Source of the DNA: Hungatella sp.
GTDB taxonomy: Bacteria > Bacillota > Clostridia > Lachnospirales > Lachnospiraceae
Length of the DNA stretch: 35,009 nt
Direction: 5' to 3'
NCBI GenBank assembly: GCA_022796015.1
Contig: JAAWHU010000034.1
Coordinates: forward strand, 1 to 35,009
Program-made: the position numbers and the translations under genes
Notes under the pieces: generated by a model
Database searches by the model: none
What the model saw: only the letters and a program-made list of their open reading frames with translations
What the model was told of the DNA's origin: nothing
Shown here: piece by piece, positions 1-7,875 of the stretch
How the letters are laid out: the number at the start of each line of letters is the position of its first letter
How positions within the stretch are numbered: the stretch's first letter is position 1

Positions 1-31
1 GATAAAGCAGCGATTGCTCGCTGCTTTCATC
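1..31 (-). terminator. Hairpin at the 3' end of the 6S RNA
   Basis: AAAGCAGCGA and TCGCTGCTTT pair perfectly around a four-base loop at about 4-27. On the minus strand this comes just after the 6S closing stem and ends in TTTATC at the window edge. The U-tract, if any, continues outside the window. Confidence 0.6.
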
Positions 32-231
32 TTTTGTAATCCCAAAATGCCGGTTCTTACAATTTGACGCCTAGCCATGCTAGGTGGGTGACCTCACTCT
101 GGCTTCTGCCTTCCACTCTTCGGAGGCCTGACATCCGCCAGAAAATATCGGAATCCCTTATGTCATAATGTAGGTTCAAAGATAAGTAAGATTATCGAAC
201 ATTCCAGGAATTACAACCTGCTTTCTCATGT
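31..231 (-). ncRNA. ssrS: 6S RNA (SsrS), probable
   Basis: 6S RNA is a roughly 190-nt RNA that mimics an open promoter and binds sigma-A RNA polymerase, mostly in stationary phase. The sequence shows an orphan, promoter-driven, non-coding stretch of the right size on the minus strand. The 5' part (TTGTAATTCC, 216-207) pairs with the 3' part (GGGATTACAA, 43-34) to form a ten-pair closing stem. A GC-rich middle part (about 60-135) can fold into the long imperfect arm expected of 6S. A CCGATATTT segment resembles one in the E. coli RNA. A consensus promoter lies immediately upstream and a terminator-like hairpin immediately downstream. The start is placed seven bases after the -10 box and the 3' end is approximate. 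The family call rests on architecture and recalled motifs; another structured small RNA remains possible. Confidence 0.7.
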
Positions 232-237
232 GCTTCC

Positions 238-266
238 ATTATACAATACTATGTCCGGTTTTTCAA
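238..266 (-). promoter_or_regulatory. Consensus sigma-A promoter of the 6S RNA gene
   Basis: On the minus strand TTGAAA (266-261) is followed by a 17-base spacer and a perfect TATAAT (243-238). Transcription should start near 231 and run towards lower coordinates, away from the end of pdp. No ribosome binding site or ORF follows, which supports a non-coding transcript. Confidence 0.85.
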
Positions 267-343
267 TCCTATATTTTTTTACTTTCTAGGTTTTCCTTTC
301 CAGCCGTAACCCATATGCTGTATGGAAATGTAACCTTTTCCTT

Positions 344-1666
344 TTAAAACCGGACAACCTCATCCTTTGTAACCCGTCCATAAATTAATTGCTTTTTCTC
401 TGGCGCTTCGCTCCCTATAGTATACGCAGACAGCAGTTTTTTAGAAGCATTATCAAAAAGATTTTCTCCGGCTCCGTAGAGTACGGCGATCACATCCCCG
501 TCCTTTACAAAATCACCGTATTTTTTATGTAGGCAGATGCCGGCGCTGTAGTCGAGGCTGTCCTCCTTGCGGCTGCGGCCTGCTCCCAGCATAACCGAGG
601 CAATACCGCACGCCTCCGTATCGATCCGGGTGATAAATCCATCCTTCATGGCTTTTACCTCGCAGCTAAAGGCAGCCCGCTCCCATCTCTCCGGCTCCAG
701 GACATAGGCAGGGTCTCCTCCCTGGGCCTCCACCATGGCTGCCAGGGTCTTTAAGCCGCTTCCATCCTCCAAGGCCTTCTGCGCCATGTGATAACAGGCG
801 TCCGGCTCCCCTTTTCCTGCCAGGTAAAGCATGTGGGCGGCCAGCCAGAGGCACACCTCGGTCAAATCCTCGGGGCCCCGGCCCTTAAGGGTCTCCACAG
901 CCTCCCTTACCTCCATTGCATTGCCGATGGCCCGGCCTAAAGGCACATCCATATCCGTAATCAGGGCACAGCAGCTTCGCCCGGCCTTGGTTCCAATGGA
1001 CACCATCTCCTTTGCCAGAGCAATGGCGTCTTCCATGTCCTTCATAAACGCCCCGCTTCCTGTTTTTACGTCCAGGACGATCCCATCGCTTCCGGCAGCA
1101 AGCTTCTTGCTCATAATGGACGATGCGATAAGGGGAATGCTGTCCACAGTGGCCGTCACATCCCGAAGAGCATAAAGCTTTTTATCTGCCGGAACCATGT
1201 TGCCCGACTGCCCCACAACCGCAATACCTGTCTGGTTTACGATCTCAAAGAACCGTTCTTTAGGAATGGCGGTCTGAAAACCCGGTATGGATTCCAGCTT
1301 GTCAATGGTTCCTCCTGTATGCCCGAGCCCCCGGCCCGACATCTTTGCCACCTTCACGCCCAGGGATGCCACCAGAGGTCCGATGACCAGAGTAGTCTTA
1401 TCTCCCACTCCGCCGGTGCTGTGCTTGTCCACCTTGATTCCCTCTATCCCGGAAAGATCCACCATATCCCCGGAGGCCGCCATCTCCAGGGTAAGCCCCG
1501 TGATCTCCTCCTCATCCATCCCTTTAAAATAAATGGCCATAAGCATGGCCGCCATCTGATAGTCAGGAATCTCCCCTGCCGTAAATCCCCGGATCATGCG
1601 GCGGATTTCCTCTCTCTCCAGGCTTTCCCCATGCTTCTTTTTCTCGATCAGATCATACATCCGCAT
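344..1666 (-). CDS. pdp: Pyrimidine-nucleoside phosphorylase
   Basis: Phosphorolyses thymidine, deoxyuridine and uridine to the free base and (deoxy)ribose 1-phosphate in the cytosol. The 440-residue product carries the phosphate-binding KHSTGGVGDK (81-90) and the family signature SGRGLGHTGGTIDKLE (110-125). R168, S183 and K187 fall at the positions that bind the pyrimidine base in the Geobacillus enzyme. Length is normal for the family. The open frame extends 40 codons upstream into cdd, but the ATG at 1666 is chosen because GGGAGAGGG lies about seven bases before it and the cdd stop codon ends one base upstream (TGATATG), a classic coupled start. It is the last gene of the GNAT-deoC-cdd-pdp group. 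No clear terminator follows before the 6S promoter, so some read-through is possible. Confidence 0.95.
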   Translation of the reverse strand: MRMYDLIEKKKHGESLEREEIRRMIRGFTAGEIPDYQMAAMLMAIYFKGMDEEEITGLTLEMAASGDMVDLSGIEGIKVDKHSTGGVGDKTTLVIGPLVASLGVKVAKMSGRGLGHTGGTIDKLESIPGFQTAIPKERFFEIVNQTGIAVVGQSGNMVPADKKLYALRDVTATVDSIPLIASSIMSKKLAAGSDGIVLDVKTGSGAFMKDMEDAIALAKEMVSIGTKAGRSCCALITDMDVPLGRAIGNAMEVREAVETLKGRGPEDLTEVCLWLAAHMLYLAGKGEPDACYHMAQKALEDGSGLKTLAAMVEAQGGDPAYVLEPERWERAAFSCEVKAMKDGFITRIDTEACGIASVMLGAGRSRKEDSLDYSAGICLHKKYGDFVKDGDVIAVLYGAGENLFDNASKKLLSAYTIGSEAPEKKQLIYGRVTKDEVVRF

Positions 1667-1667
1667 A

Positions 1668-2087
1668 TCAGTTCCCTCTCCCCAAGTCTTCCGGTCCGAA
1701 TCCCAGAGGCAAAAGCTCCTCCAAGGTAAATTCCTTATATTCCGTCTCTGACTTGGCCAAAATAATCTTGAAGGCTTTGGGATCACAAAATTCCCTCATG
1801 ACCTGCCGGCACACACCGCAGGGCGGACAGTAGTCCGTTATGACCCCTTCCCTTCCTCCGCAGATCACTATGGCATCAAACTCTCTTTTTCCTTCATTCA
1901 CTGCCCGAAAAAACGCGCTCCGCTCCGCGCATATGGTAGGAGTATAGGCGGCGTTCTCAATGTTAATACCAGTATAAACCGTGCCATCTCTGCACAGCAG
2001 CGCCGCCGCCACATGAAAATGAGAATAAGGCACATAAGAGCTTGGCAGCGTCTCAATAGCCGTCCGTATCAGGGTTTGTCTGTCCAT
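1668..2087 (-). CDS. cdd: Cytidine deaminase
   Basis: Zinc-dependent homotetrameric deaminase that converts cytidine and deoxycytidine to uridine and deoxyuridine, feeding the phosphorylase encoded next. The 139-residue product has the zinc and catalytic motif CAE (C53, E55) and the second zinc motif PPCGVC (C90, C93), the three-cysteine arrangement of the small bacterial enzyme. The ATG at 2087 lies inside the end of deoC, so the two genes overlap by 35 bases; a strong GGAGGAG immediately upstream (in the deoC coding sequence) supports this start. The stop is one base from the pdp start. The overlaps indicate one polycistronic message with translational coupling. Confidence 0.96.
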   Translation of the reverse strand: MDRQTLIRTAIETLPSSYVPYSHFHVAAALLCRDGTVYTGINIENAAYTPTICAERSAFFRAVNEGKREFDAIVICGGREGVITDYCPPCGVCRQVMREFCDPKAFKIILAKSETEYKEFTLEELLPLGFGPEDLGRGN

Positions 2088-2745
2088 GCTCCTCCTCCTT
2101 TGCCAGCTTTACAAGCCTGCTGGTTCCAAGACGCTCTGCTCCCAGCTCCAAAAACCGGTCCGCGTCCTGAAACGAGGCAATTCCTCCTGCGGCTTTCATC
2201 TTAATGCCGGGGCCGATATGGCGGGCAAACAGGGCGATGTCCTCAAAGGAAGCGCCGGCCTTGGAAAATCCTGTGGAGGTCTTGATATAATCGGCGCCGG
2301 ATTCCGTCACCAGCCGGCACATCTTAATCTTCTCTTCCTCTGTGAGAAGACAGGTCTCAATAATTACCTTCAGAACATGATCCCCGCATACTGTCTTTAT
2401 GGACCGTATCTCGTCCAGGATCTTGTCGTACCGTTTATCCTTTAAATCCCCGATATTGATTACCATATCAATCTCGTCTGCCCCGCTTTCCAGGGCATCC
2501 TCTGTCTCAAAGACCTTGGTAGCCGTGGTATTGTAGCCGTTAGGAAAGCCGATTACAGTACACACCTTCATACGCTCTCCCACATAGGACTTTGCAGCCG
2601 CCACATAGGATGGCGGAATACACACGGACGCCGTGTGATACCTTATGGCATCGTCACAAATCTGCTGAATCTGGGCCCAGGTAGCCTCCTGCCCCAAAAG
2701 TGTGTGGTCCACTGCCCCCAATATCCTTTCTTTGTCCATCATCAT
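2053..2745 (-). CDS. deoC: Deoxyribose-phosphate aldolase
   Basis: Class I aldolase that cleaves 2-deoxyribose 5-phosphate to glyceraldehyde 3-phosphate and acetaldehyde, the final step of deoxynucleoside catabolism. Visible residues are the Schiff-base lysine K155 in IKTSTGF, D93 in EIDMVIN and K184 in MKAAGG, giving the D-K-K set of the family. Length of about 230 residues is normal. Three ATG codons stand in a row (2745, 2742, 2739). GAGAGGG ends only two bases before the first, so the third (2739, 228 residues, starting MDKERIL) has the best spacing and may be the true start. A phosphopentomutase (deoB), needed to link pdp and deoC, is not in the window. Confidence 0.96.
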   Translation of the reverse strand: MMMDKERILGAVDHTLLGQEATWAQIQQICDDAIRYHTASVCIPPSYVAAAKSYVGERMKVCTVIGFPNGYNTTATKVFETEDALESGADEIDMVINIGDLKDKRYDKILDEIRSIKTVCGDHVLKVIIETCLLTEEEKIKMCRLVTESGADYIKTSTGFSKAGASFEDIALFARHIGPGIKMKAAGGIASFQDADRFLELGAERLGTSRLVKLAKEEEHGQTNPDTDGY

Positions 2746-2814
2746 TCCCTCTCTTTCTGTCTTCTGAATGCTCTCTTGGCTCTCAGGTTCTCCATCACCT
2801 ATGGCTTTTACAGG

Positions 2815-3609
2815 TTACAGCGATTCCTCCGGTTCCAAAATCTCATAAGCCTGATACTCCCTCTCATACACATATCCCAGTTTTAAGGCCAGCTCCACGG
2901 ACTGCTGATTGGTGGCGTTCCAGTTGGGGATCACGGCTTTCTCCAGACACTCCAGCACAAAGGCGGAGCTGCATGCCAGAGCCAGTCCCTGTCTGCGGTG
3001 TTCCTTCTTCGTCTTTACCTGAACCTCCATAACGCCTTCCCCGACGCCGTAAGCCAGACATCCTGCCGCCAGCTTTTGCCCCTTTACGGCACCATACCCA
3101 AAGCCATGAGGTTCAAACTCCTTGTAGGTCTCAAATCCCATACCCAGGTCCCGGCTCCATTCCTCCTTCATCACCATGTTATAAAGCTTCTCATCCACTC
3201 TTTTTATGCGGAATCCCTGAGGCACGGACTTTATATGCTGTCTCAACCGCTCCGGATCAAATCCCTCTTTTCCCTGCCTTAAGGCGTACCGGGTCACAGT
3301 CCGCAGATGTCCGTTAAACTCGCCCTCCAGCCACTCTCTCCAGCGCTCATTCTGGGGATAGAGGCAGCCTGCGGCTGCGGATTCGTAAATCTGGCTTTTC
3401 AGATCAAGGGCTCCTGCTCCCTTGGGAGGCAGTCCTAAAAGGTACCCAAAGCCTCCCACTACAATCAGGCAGTATGGAGAGACGGTCAGATCGGGAACCC
3501 AGATTCGCCCCAGATTGCCATCCATAGCTCCCCGCACCAGCACCTCGCTGCTGCCTTCACAGATAGGTCTGATGCTTTGACGCTTTGTTTTTCCTAATTC
3601 AATCATCAT
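2815..3609 (-). CDS. GNAT-family acetyltransferase
   Basis: Predicted N-acetyltransferase of 264 residues. The C-terminal third has the acetyl-CoA binding motif EHRRQGLA (about 203-210) followed by PNWNATNQQSVELALKLGY (228-246), the usual end of the GNAT fold. The N-terminal two thirds resemble the extended GNAT group (GNAT_acetyltran type). The substrate is not evident. The frame is open 20 codons further upstream, but the tandem ATGs at 3609 and 3606 are preceded by GGGAGGA at six to nine bases, so the start is set at 3609. It is the first gene of the group leading into deoC, 69 bases downstream, and probably shares its message, although nothing in the protein links it to nucleosides. Confidence 0.8.
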   Translation of the reverse strand: MMIELGKTKRQSIRPICEGSSEVLVRGAMDGNLGRIWVPDLTVSPYCLIVVGGFGYLLGLPPKGAGALDLKSQIYESAAAGCLYPQNERWREWLEGEFNGHLRTVTRYALRQGKEGFDPERLRQHIKSVPQGFRIKRVDEKLYNMVMKEEWSRDLGMGFETYKEFEPHGFGYGAVKGQKLAAGCLAYGVGEGVMEVQVKTKKEHRRQGLALACSSAFVLECLEKAVIPNWNATNQQSVELALKLGYVYEREYQAYEILEPEESL

Positions 3610-3659
3610 AATCGTTCCTCCCAACGTTTTCATACGCCGACTGTAAGCTGCTTGGTTAC

Positions 3660-3667
3660 AGTATACC
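3660..3667 (-). promoter_or_regulatory. Extended -10 promoter of the GNAT-deoC-cdd-pdp group
   Basis: On the minus strand TGGTATACT forms an extended -10 element (TATACT at 3665-3660). A -35 at the proper distance is weak (TGGAAT). Transcription would start near 3653, giving a leader of about 45 bases before the GNAT start. Confidence 0.55.
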
Positions 3668-3721
3668 ACATTCTAAAAAAGAATTCCATTTTTTTTGAAG
3701 ACATGGAAAGTCCCAAGACGT

Positions 3722-3727
3722 TATAAT
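3722..3727 (+). promoter_or_regulatory. -10 box of the sigma-factor operon
   Basis: A perfect TATAAT lies 24 bases before the ATT codon at 3751 and 15 before the GTG at 3742. The best -35 match is AAGACA with an 18-base spacer; a TTGAAG is also present but too far away (21 bases). Self-recognition by the encoded sigma factor cannot be excluded. Transcription starting near 3734 would give a very short leader. Confidence 0.55.
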
Positions 3728-3736
3728 AGGTAAGTG

Positions 3737-3745
3737 AGGAGGTGA
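3737..3745 (+). promoter_or_regulatory. Full-length Shine-Dalgarno site that decides the sigma-factor start
   Basis: AGGAGGTGA matches nine bases of the 16S rRNA anti-Shine-Dalgarno tail. The first in-frame standard start codon (GTG, 3742-3744) lies inside this match and cannot be optimally used with it. The in-frame codon at normal spacing is ATT at 3751-3753. Confidence 0.6.
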
Positions 3746-4266
3746 GCAGGATTAACGCAGATACACAACTGGAGCAGTGGATCGACCGGTATCAGAATCT
3801 GATCTATTCCATCTGTTTCCAACTGACTAAAGACTATTTTGATGCCCAGGATCTGACCCAGGAGACCTTCCTCTCTGCATACAAGAACCTGGCCGGATTC
3901 GACGGCGCCAACGAGCGGGCCTGGCTGTGCAAGATCGCCTCCCGCAAATGTCTGGACTATCTCAAGCACTCCGGCAGAAGGCAGATCCCTACAGACAGTC
4001 AGACCCTTATTACCTGCTCACAGCCAGAACCTGCCCCGGAACAAAAGGTTATGGAGGAGGCTCTTAAGCAGGAACTATACAGCTGCTGCATGAAACTGAA
4101 GCCCCCCTACCAGAATATCGCTTTGGACTACTTTTACCATGAGATGAGCGCAGGGGAGATCGCCCAGAAAGACAAAAAGAACCTAAAGACTGTGCAGACC
4201 CAGATTTACCGGGCCAAAGCCATGCTGCAAAAGATTTACCGAAAGGAGGATTTATTTGATGGATAA
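3742..4266 (+). CDS. ECF-type RNA polymerase sigma factor
   Basis: Sigma-70 family factor of 174 residues with only regions 2 and 4. Region 2 (about 12-75) contains the core-binding helix with YQNLIYSICF and the -10 recognition helix DAQDLTQETFLSAYKNL. Region 4 (about 110-170) contains the helix-turn-helix with EIAQKDKKNLKTVQTQIYRAKAML. It should direct RNA polymerase to a small set of promoters, possibly its own. The coordinate given is the GTG at 3742, but that codon sits inside the Shine-Dalgarno sequence; ATT at 3751 may be the real start and would remove three residues. Two small membrane-associated proteins follow with eight-base overlaps, an arrangement typical of a sigma factor with its regulators. 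The signal sensed is unknown. Confidence 0.9.
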   Translation: MSRINADTQLEQWIDRYQNLIYSICFQLTKDYFDAQDLTQETFLSAYKNLAGFDGANERAWLCKIASRKCLDYLKHSGRRQIPTDSQTLITCSQPEPAPEQKVMEEALKQELYSCCMKLKPPYQNIALDYFYHEMSAGEIAQKDKKNLKTVQTQIYRAKAMLQKIYRKEDLFDG

Positions 4267-4675
4267 CATTTCTTACAAAATTTTCTCTTTAGAGACTATG
4301 GCCTTGGATTCCTCCGCTGCGGAAGAATATGCAGATTATCTGGAAGACAGAGGGCTCCTAAAAGCCCCCTCCAACTTGAAATCTTCTATTCTGGAGAGAA
4401 GCCGCCATTTGGATGTTCAGCTCGTGGCAGGCACCAACCAGCTGTCCAAAAAAACCCAGCTGTTCTTTTATGGATTAAAGGTAGGGTTCGCCGTGGCATG
4501 CTCCATTGCGGCTGTGGCAGCGGCCCCCGGACTGCCGGCCGGGCATTTCAAACTGCAGACAGACACCGATATGGCGGTTCACATGGAACTGTACGAAAAA
4601 TTCCAGGAATGGAATGGGAAAATCAACAATTTGTCCAAAACATTATTAAATCTGGAGGTGACCTTCTATGACTAA
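4259..4675 (+). CDS. Small membrane protein, possible anti-sigma factor
   Basis: Unrecognised protein of 138 residues. A soluble, charged N-terminal part (1-65) is followed by one hydrophobic segment (about 68-92, rich in alanine) and a C-terminal tail of about 45 residues, giving an N-inside, C-outside single-pass layout. This size, topology and position directly after an ECF sigma factor fit an anti-sigma factor, but the zinc-binding HxxxCxxC motif of the common class is absent, so the role is an inference. The ATG at 4259 lies nine bases after AGGAGG and overlaps the sigma stop codon by eight bases. A TTG at 4256 is also open but worse placed. The next gene starts eight bases before its end. 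Confidence 0.75.
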   Translation: MDNISYKIFSLETMALDSSAAEEYADYLEDRGLLKAPSNLKSSILERSRHLDVQLVAGTNQLSKKTQLFFYGLKVGFAVACSIAAVAAAPGLPAGHFKLQTDTDMAVHMELYEKFQEWNGKINNLSKTLLNLEVTFYD

Positions 4676-5234
4676 TAAAAAAAATAAACTATTTACCTTT
4701 ATAATTTCATTAATTCCCGGGGCAGGCGAAATGTATCTTGGATTTTATAAAATGGGCGCCAGCATTATGCTGCTGTTCTGGGGAACCGTTGTCTTTTTCG
4801 GCTCCTTGTTTCCCCCTGTGGTTTATTTTCTCCCCATTCCCTGGTTTTTTAGCTTTTTCCACACCCATAACCTGAATAACCTTCCTGACGATGAATTTTA
4901 TGCCCTGGAGGATGATTATCTGTTCCATCTGCAGCCGGGAGACCTTAAGTTTCTCGTAACCCACTATCAGAAGCCTTTGGCGGCCATCATGATCCTTATG
5001 GGACTCTGCGTCATCTGGAGATATCTGTACGGCGGATTTCAGAAGCTCCTGGCGCTCTTAGGTATTTCATCGGTATGGTTTTCCCTGATCCATTACTGGA
5101 TTATGGCCATCCCCCAGCTTGCCGCCGCCGTCTTCTTTATCTGGCTGGGCTGCAGGCTCTTCCGCCAAAAAAAAGATTCTCTAAGAGAGCCTGAGAGACT
5201 GGAAGTCAACGAAAAAGAAAGCGCCGCAGATTAA
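4668..5234 (+). CDS. Hypothetical multi-pass membrane protein
   Basis: Unrecognised protein of 188 residues. Hydrophobic segments are seen at about 8-28, 30-62 (probably two), 100-122 and 128-165, so four or five membrane passes are likely. The N-terminal LIPGAGEMYLGFYKMGAS resembles the TM2-type motif of a helical hairpin containing PGxGxxYxG. The C-terminus is short and charged. The ATG at 4668 follows GGAGGTGA by six bases and overlaps the previous stop by eight, so it is cotranslated with the sigma factor and the single-pass protein. It may act as the membrane sensor or target of the module; no biochemical function can be read from the sequence. Its stop codon lies in the loop of the terminator hairpin. 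Confidence 0.75.
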   Translation: MTNKKNKLFTFIISLIPGAGEMYLGFYKMGASIMLLFWGTVVFFGSLFPPVVYFLPIPWFFSFFHTHNLNNLPDDEFYALEDDYLFHLQPGDLKFLVTHYQKPLAAIMILMGLCVIWRYLYGGFQKLLALLGISSVWFSLIHYWIMAIPQLAAAVFFIWLGCRLFRQKKDSLREPERLEVNEKESAAD

Positions 5235-5251
5235 GGGCGCTTTCTTCTTTT
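5217..5251. terminator. Bidirectional rho-independent terminator
   Basis: GAAAGCGCC (5217-5225) pairs perfectly with GGCGCTTTC (5236-5244). It is followed by TTCTTTTT on the plus strand and by TTTTTCG on the minus strand. It serves both the sigma-factor operon (plus) and the sugar locus ending at 5255 (minus). Confidence 0.9.
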
Positions 5252-5254
5252 TCA

Positions 5255-7156
5255 TTAATAGATTCTAATCTCAAATACTCTGGCATCGGAATCGCCGTTG
5301 GTAGCTGTCACCACAAGCTCTACCTGGTCCGCCTCCATCTTCTCGGGCAAGTCGATGATATTGAGACGCTGGTAATTGTCCTTTACCTGGGTCTCCCATA
5401 CAGTTTTCCCCTGACAGCTGATGACAATCCGGTAATCCTTTACCAGCTCCTTATCCACTCCTAAAGGCTCCTTGTCAATAAAGGCCTTTGACACGGAGAT
5501 GCAGCGCTCCTCGGAAAGATTGGGGTCAAAGGTGAGACGGATCTGGCTGATCAGGGCTTTTTCTTTGAGGGCTACGCTCAAGGTCTCCCCCTGGGGGCCT
5601 ATACCCTGGGAACACCACAGGTTAATGTCCTCATCCACATTCCTGGCCACGCCGTTGATTACTTTCTCTGCCTCGTAACCTTCTCTTTGGGAGGATGCGG
5701 TTACAGCGGCCTTCCTGGCAAAATCCTTCTCGTCCTGGTTTTTAAGGCCCATAATATAGCAGTCGTCCTTTAAAAGCTCCTGACGAAGCTCCTGGATATA
5801 CTTCTGCCCAAATTCTCTTGGCGTACAGCCTGCCTTGGAAGCCATGGCCGCCGCGGTCCCTGCCGCCTGCCCTCCTACGGCGCAGGTAGCCATGACGCGG
5901 GTGGAGCCCATAGCCAGCTTGCTGGCGCCGATATCACGCCCTGCCATCATCAGGTTTTTTATGGTCTTGGAACAGTAGCATCCGTAGGGAATGGAATAGA
6001 ATCCCGGGAAGCTTCTCACCTTGGATGGAATCTCCCCCTTGGCGGCAAAGCCTCCTGCCGTGTGCTCATCCATGGGCCAGCCGCCGTAGGCCACCCCGTC
6101 CTCATGGATCCGGTTGTTGATAATATCATTCTCCGTCAGCATGTAATCGCCTTCCAGCCTTCTGCTTTCCCTGGAGCCTGAAGTGCTGCCTACCCACACC
6201 AGCTCATAATTCTCTGCGCCGTGATCTCCTCCGTTCTTGATGTGGTCCCAGACGCCGTAAACACATTTATAAAGCTCATACCGGATATCCTCGGCTGATT
6301 TGATAATATCATCCCAGTCTCCGCCCAGCTCGATCCACCAGTAGCCGCTCTCCACGTCATATTTCTCCACCAGCTGGTCCGCGTGATCCTCATAGTCCTC
6401 TCCCGGCTTAAGCACCACCACGGAATCCGCATCATGATATACCACAATATCCCCGTGATAGCGATGAGCGAAAAAGCTTTCGTCGTAAGTGTTGGCCCAG
6501 CTGGGCTTTACGAATTTTACGGGAGCGCCTGTATCCCTGGCACAGAAGTAGATGGTGTTGCCCATGGTCTCCCCATCAGGTCTGTCCGGCGCATCCTTCT
6601 CTTTAAACTCCGTCTTCTCCTCCCGACCGATCCGATATTCCGCCCCGGCAAAATACCCTAGAGTCCCGTGGCCCGTGGCATCAATATAGATGTCCGCCGT
6701 CATCTCGTAGCGCGTCTCCGTCGTCATCTGATAGCACTGAAGGGCCTGAATCTGGGAGCCATCGGAGATAACCCTGTCCATGGTGGTGTTCATATAGCTG
6801 TCCAAATTCTCGGTGTCCTTCACCTTGGACCACATAACGCCGTCCCAGATGGAAAAGTTATAATTATAGTTTAAGTATTTATTGTCCAGCTGCAGCTCCA
6901 TGAGGATTCCTGTCTCCGCCGCATTCTTCTTGCCCCAGTGGCAGGACGCGCCTGATATATGCATCCTTGTCTCGGAGCTGGCGTTGCCTCCGTACACGCT
7001 CCGGTCCTGGATCAGAGCCGTGCTGGCTCCGTGGCGCGCCGAAGCGATGGCCGCACAGATACCGCTCATTCCTCCCCCCACCACGATCACGTCATAATGC
7101 TTTTTCACCGGCGGGTTCTGGGAACTGGCTGGTATTTCATGATAATATCGGTTCAT
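5255..7156 (-). CDS. FAD-dependent oxidoreductase with C-terminal beta-sandwich-like domain
   Basis: Flavoprotein of 633 residues of the FAD_oxidored (PF12831-like) group. Residues 20-40 give the dinucleotide-binding fold (DVIVVGGGMSGICAA, GxGxxG at 27-32) and the following YGGNASSETR (55-64) is typical of this group. The catalytic body extends to about 480. The last 150 residues (NLWCSQGIG onwards) look like a galactose-binding or discoidin-type beta-sandwich. No signal peptide is present, so it should act in the cytosol on an imported compound, probably oxidising a sugar or cyclitol hydroxyl; the actual substrate is unknown. AGGAGG lies just before the ATG at 7156. It is the last gene of the sugar locus, 42 bases after the HAD phosphatase, and ends at the bidirectional terminator. 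Confidence 0.85.
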   Translation of the reverse strand: MNRYYHEIPASSQNPPVKKHYDVIVVGGGMSGICAAIASARHGASTALIQDRSVYGGNASSETRMHISGASCHWGKKNAAETGILMELQLDNKYLNYNYNFSIWDGVMWSKVKDTENLDSYMNTTMDRVISDGSQIQALQCYQMTTETRYEMTADIYIDATGHGTLGYFAGAEYRIGREEKTEFKEKDAPDRPDGETMGNTIYFCARDTGAPVKFVKPSWANTYDESFFAHRYHGDIVVYHDADSVVVLKPGEDYEDHADQLVEKYDVESGYWWIELGGDWDDIIKSAEDIRYELYKCVYGVWDHIKNGGDHGAENYELVWVGSTSGSRESRRLEGDYMLTENDIINNRIHEDGVAYGGWPMDEHTAGGFAAKGEIPSKVRSFPGFYSIPYGCYCSKTIKNLMMAGRDIGASKLAMGSTRVMATCAVGGQAAGTAAAMASKAGCTPREFGQKYIQELRQELLKDDCYIMGLKNQDEKDFARKAAVTASSQREGYEAEKVINGVARNVDEDINLWCSQGIGPQGETLSVALKEKALISQIRLTFDPNLSEERCISVSKAFIDKEPLGVDKELVKDYRIVISCQGKTVWETQVKDNYQRLNIIDLPEKMEADQVELVVTATNGDSDARVFEIRIY

Positions 7157-7198
7157 TGCTATCCTCCTGCTGTTATAATCATTTTCTTAACTATCTTG

Positions 7199-7861
7199 TC
7201 AAAGTATGGACTCGCTGTCAGAAGACCTCTTCCGGCTGTCCTTTGTATAAATATAAGGAAGCTCTATGGAAAGGAGCTCCTGCAGTTTTGCGGCCGCCTC
7301 CTCCTGGGAGGTGAAAAGGATGCCCTCGATTCCCTGGGCTTTGGCGGCCTCAAGATTGTCCCTTCTATCGTCAAGGAACACACATTCCCCAGGAACCAGA
7401 GAATACCGGCAAAGAAGAAGGTCATAGATCTCCTTATGGGGCTTGATCGTGCCGGCCTCAAAGGAGAATACCACACCATCCGTCTCGGAGAGAAATTCCA
7501 GCTCCCTTCGGTTGTCTGCGGCAGAGCGGCGGCTGAAATTAGACAGGATAAAGACCTTAAGACCTGCCTCCTTCAGGATACGCACCCATTCCCGTGCATA
7601 ATCCCTTGCTTTGACCACGCCCGCAAAGCTCTTTAAAAATTCCCGGATCTCAGGCTCCATCTCCGGGTCTCCTGCGGCCATCTTCTTAAAGACCGCCTCC
7701 TCCTCCATCCCCTGATTCAGCAGAAGCCAGTCGCTGCTGGCGATGGTAGCCTTTCTGACCCTCTCCTTCCTCTCCCCAGAAAGATTACAGTGTCTGAAAC
7801 GAACCTCCCAGTCCACGGAGAGAAGAACTCCGCCCAGGTCAAAAATCACATTGCGAATCAT
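7199..7861 (-). CDS. HAD-superfamily hydrolase (YihX-like sugar phosphatase)
   Basis: Cytosolic phosphatase of 220 residues from HAD subfamily I. Motif I is FDLGGVLL with nucleophile D8; the usual second aspartate is glycine, as in YihX-type sugar phosphatases with FDLGNV. Motif II is ILSNFS, motif III the lysine in KPHKEIYDLLL and motif IV VFLDDRRDNLEAA. A sugar 1- or 6-phosphate substrate is likely from the context but not proven. The frame runs 30 codons upstream into the ROK gene; the ATG at 7861 is chosen because AAAGGAGG stands six bases before it and homologues start at this hydrophobic strand. It lies 14 bases after the ROK stop and 42 before the oxidoreductase, so the three are cotranscribed. 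Confidence 0.88.
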   Translation of the reverse strand: MIRNVIFDLGGVLLSVDWEVRFRHCNLSGERKERVRKATIASSDWLLLNQGMEEEAVFKKMAAGDPEMEPEIREFLKSFAGVVKARDYAREWVRILKEAGLKVFILSNFSRRSAADNRRELEFLSETDGVVFSFEAGTIKPHKEIYDLLLCRYSLVPGECVFLDDRRDNLEAAKAQGIEGILFTSQEEAAAKLQELLSIELPYIYTKDSRKRSSDSESIL

Positions 7862-7875
7862 GCAGCCTCCTTTCC

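Noticed and set aside
344..1786. 480-residue form of the pyrimidine phosphorylase starting inside cdd
   Set aside because: The extra 40 residues are out-of-frame cdd sequence; the ATG at 1666 has the ribosome binding site and gives the normal family length.
6959..7636. 225-codon plus-strand frame across the oxidoreductase/HAD junction
   Set aside because: Antisense to two clear genes in an operon; its composition is that of a shadow frame.
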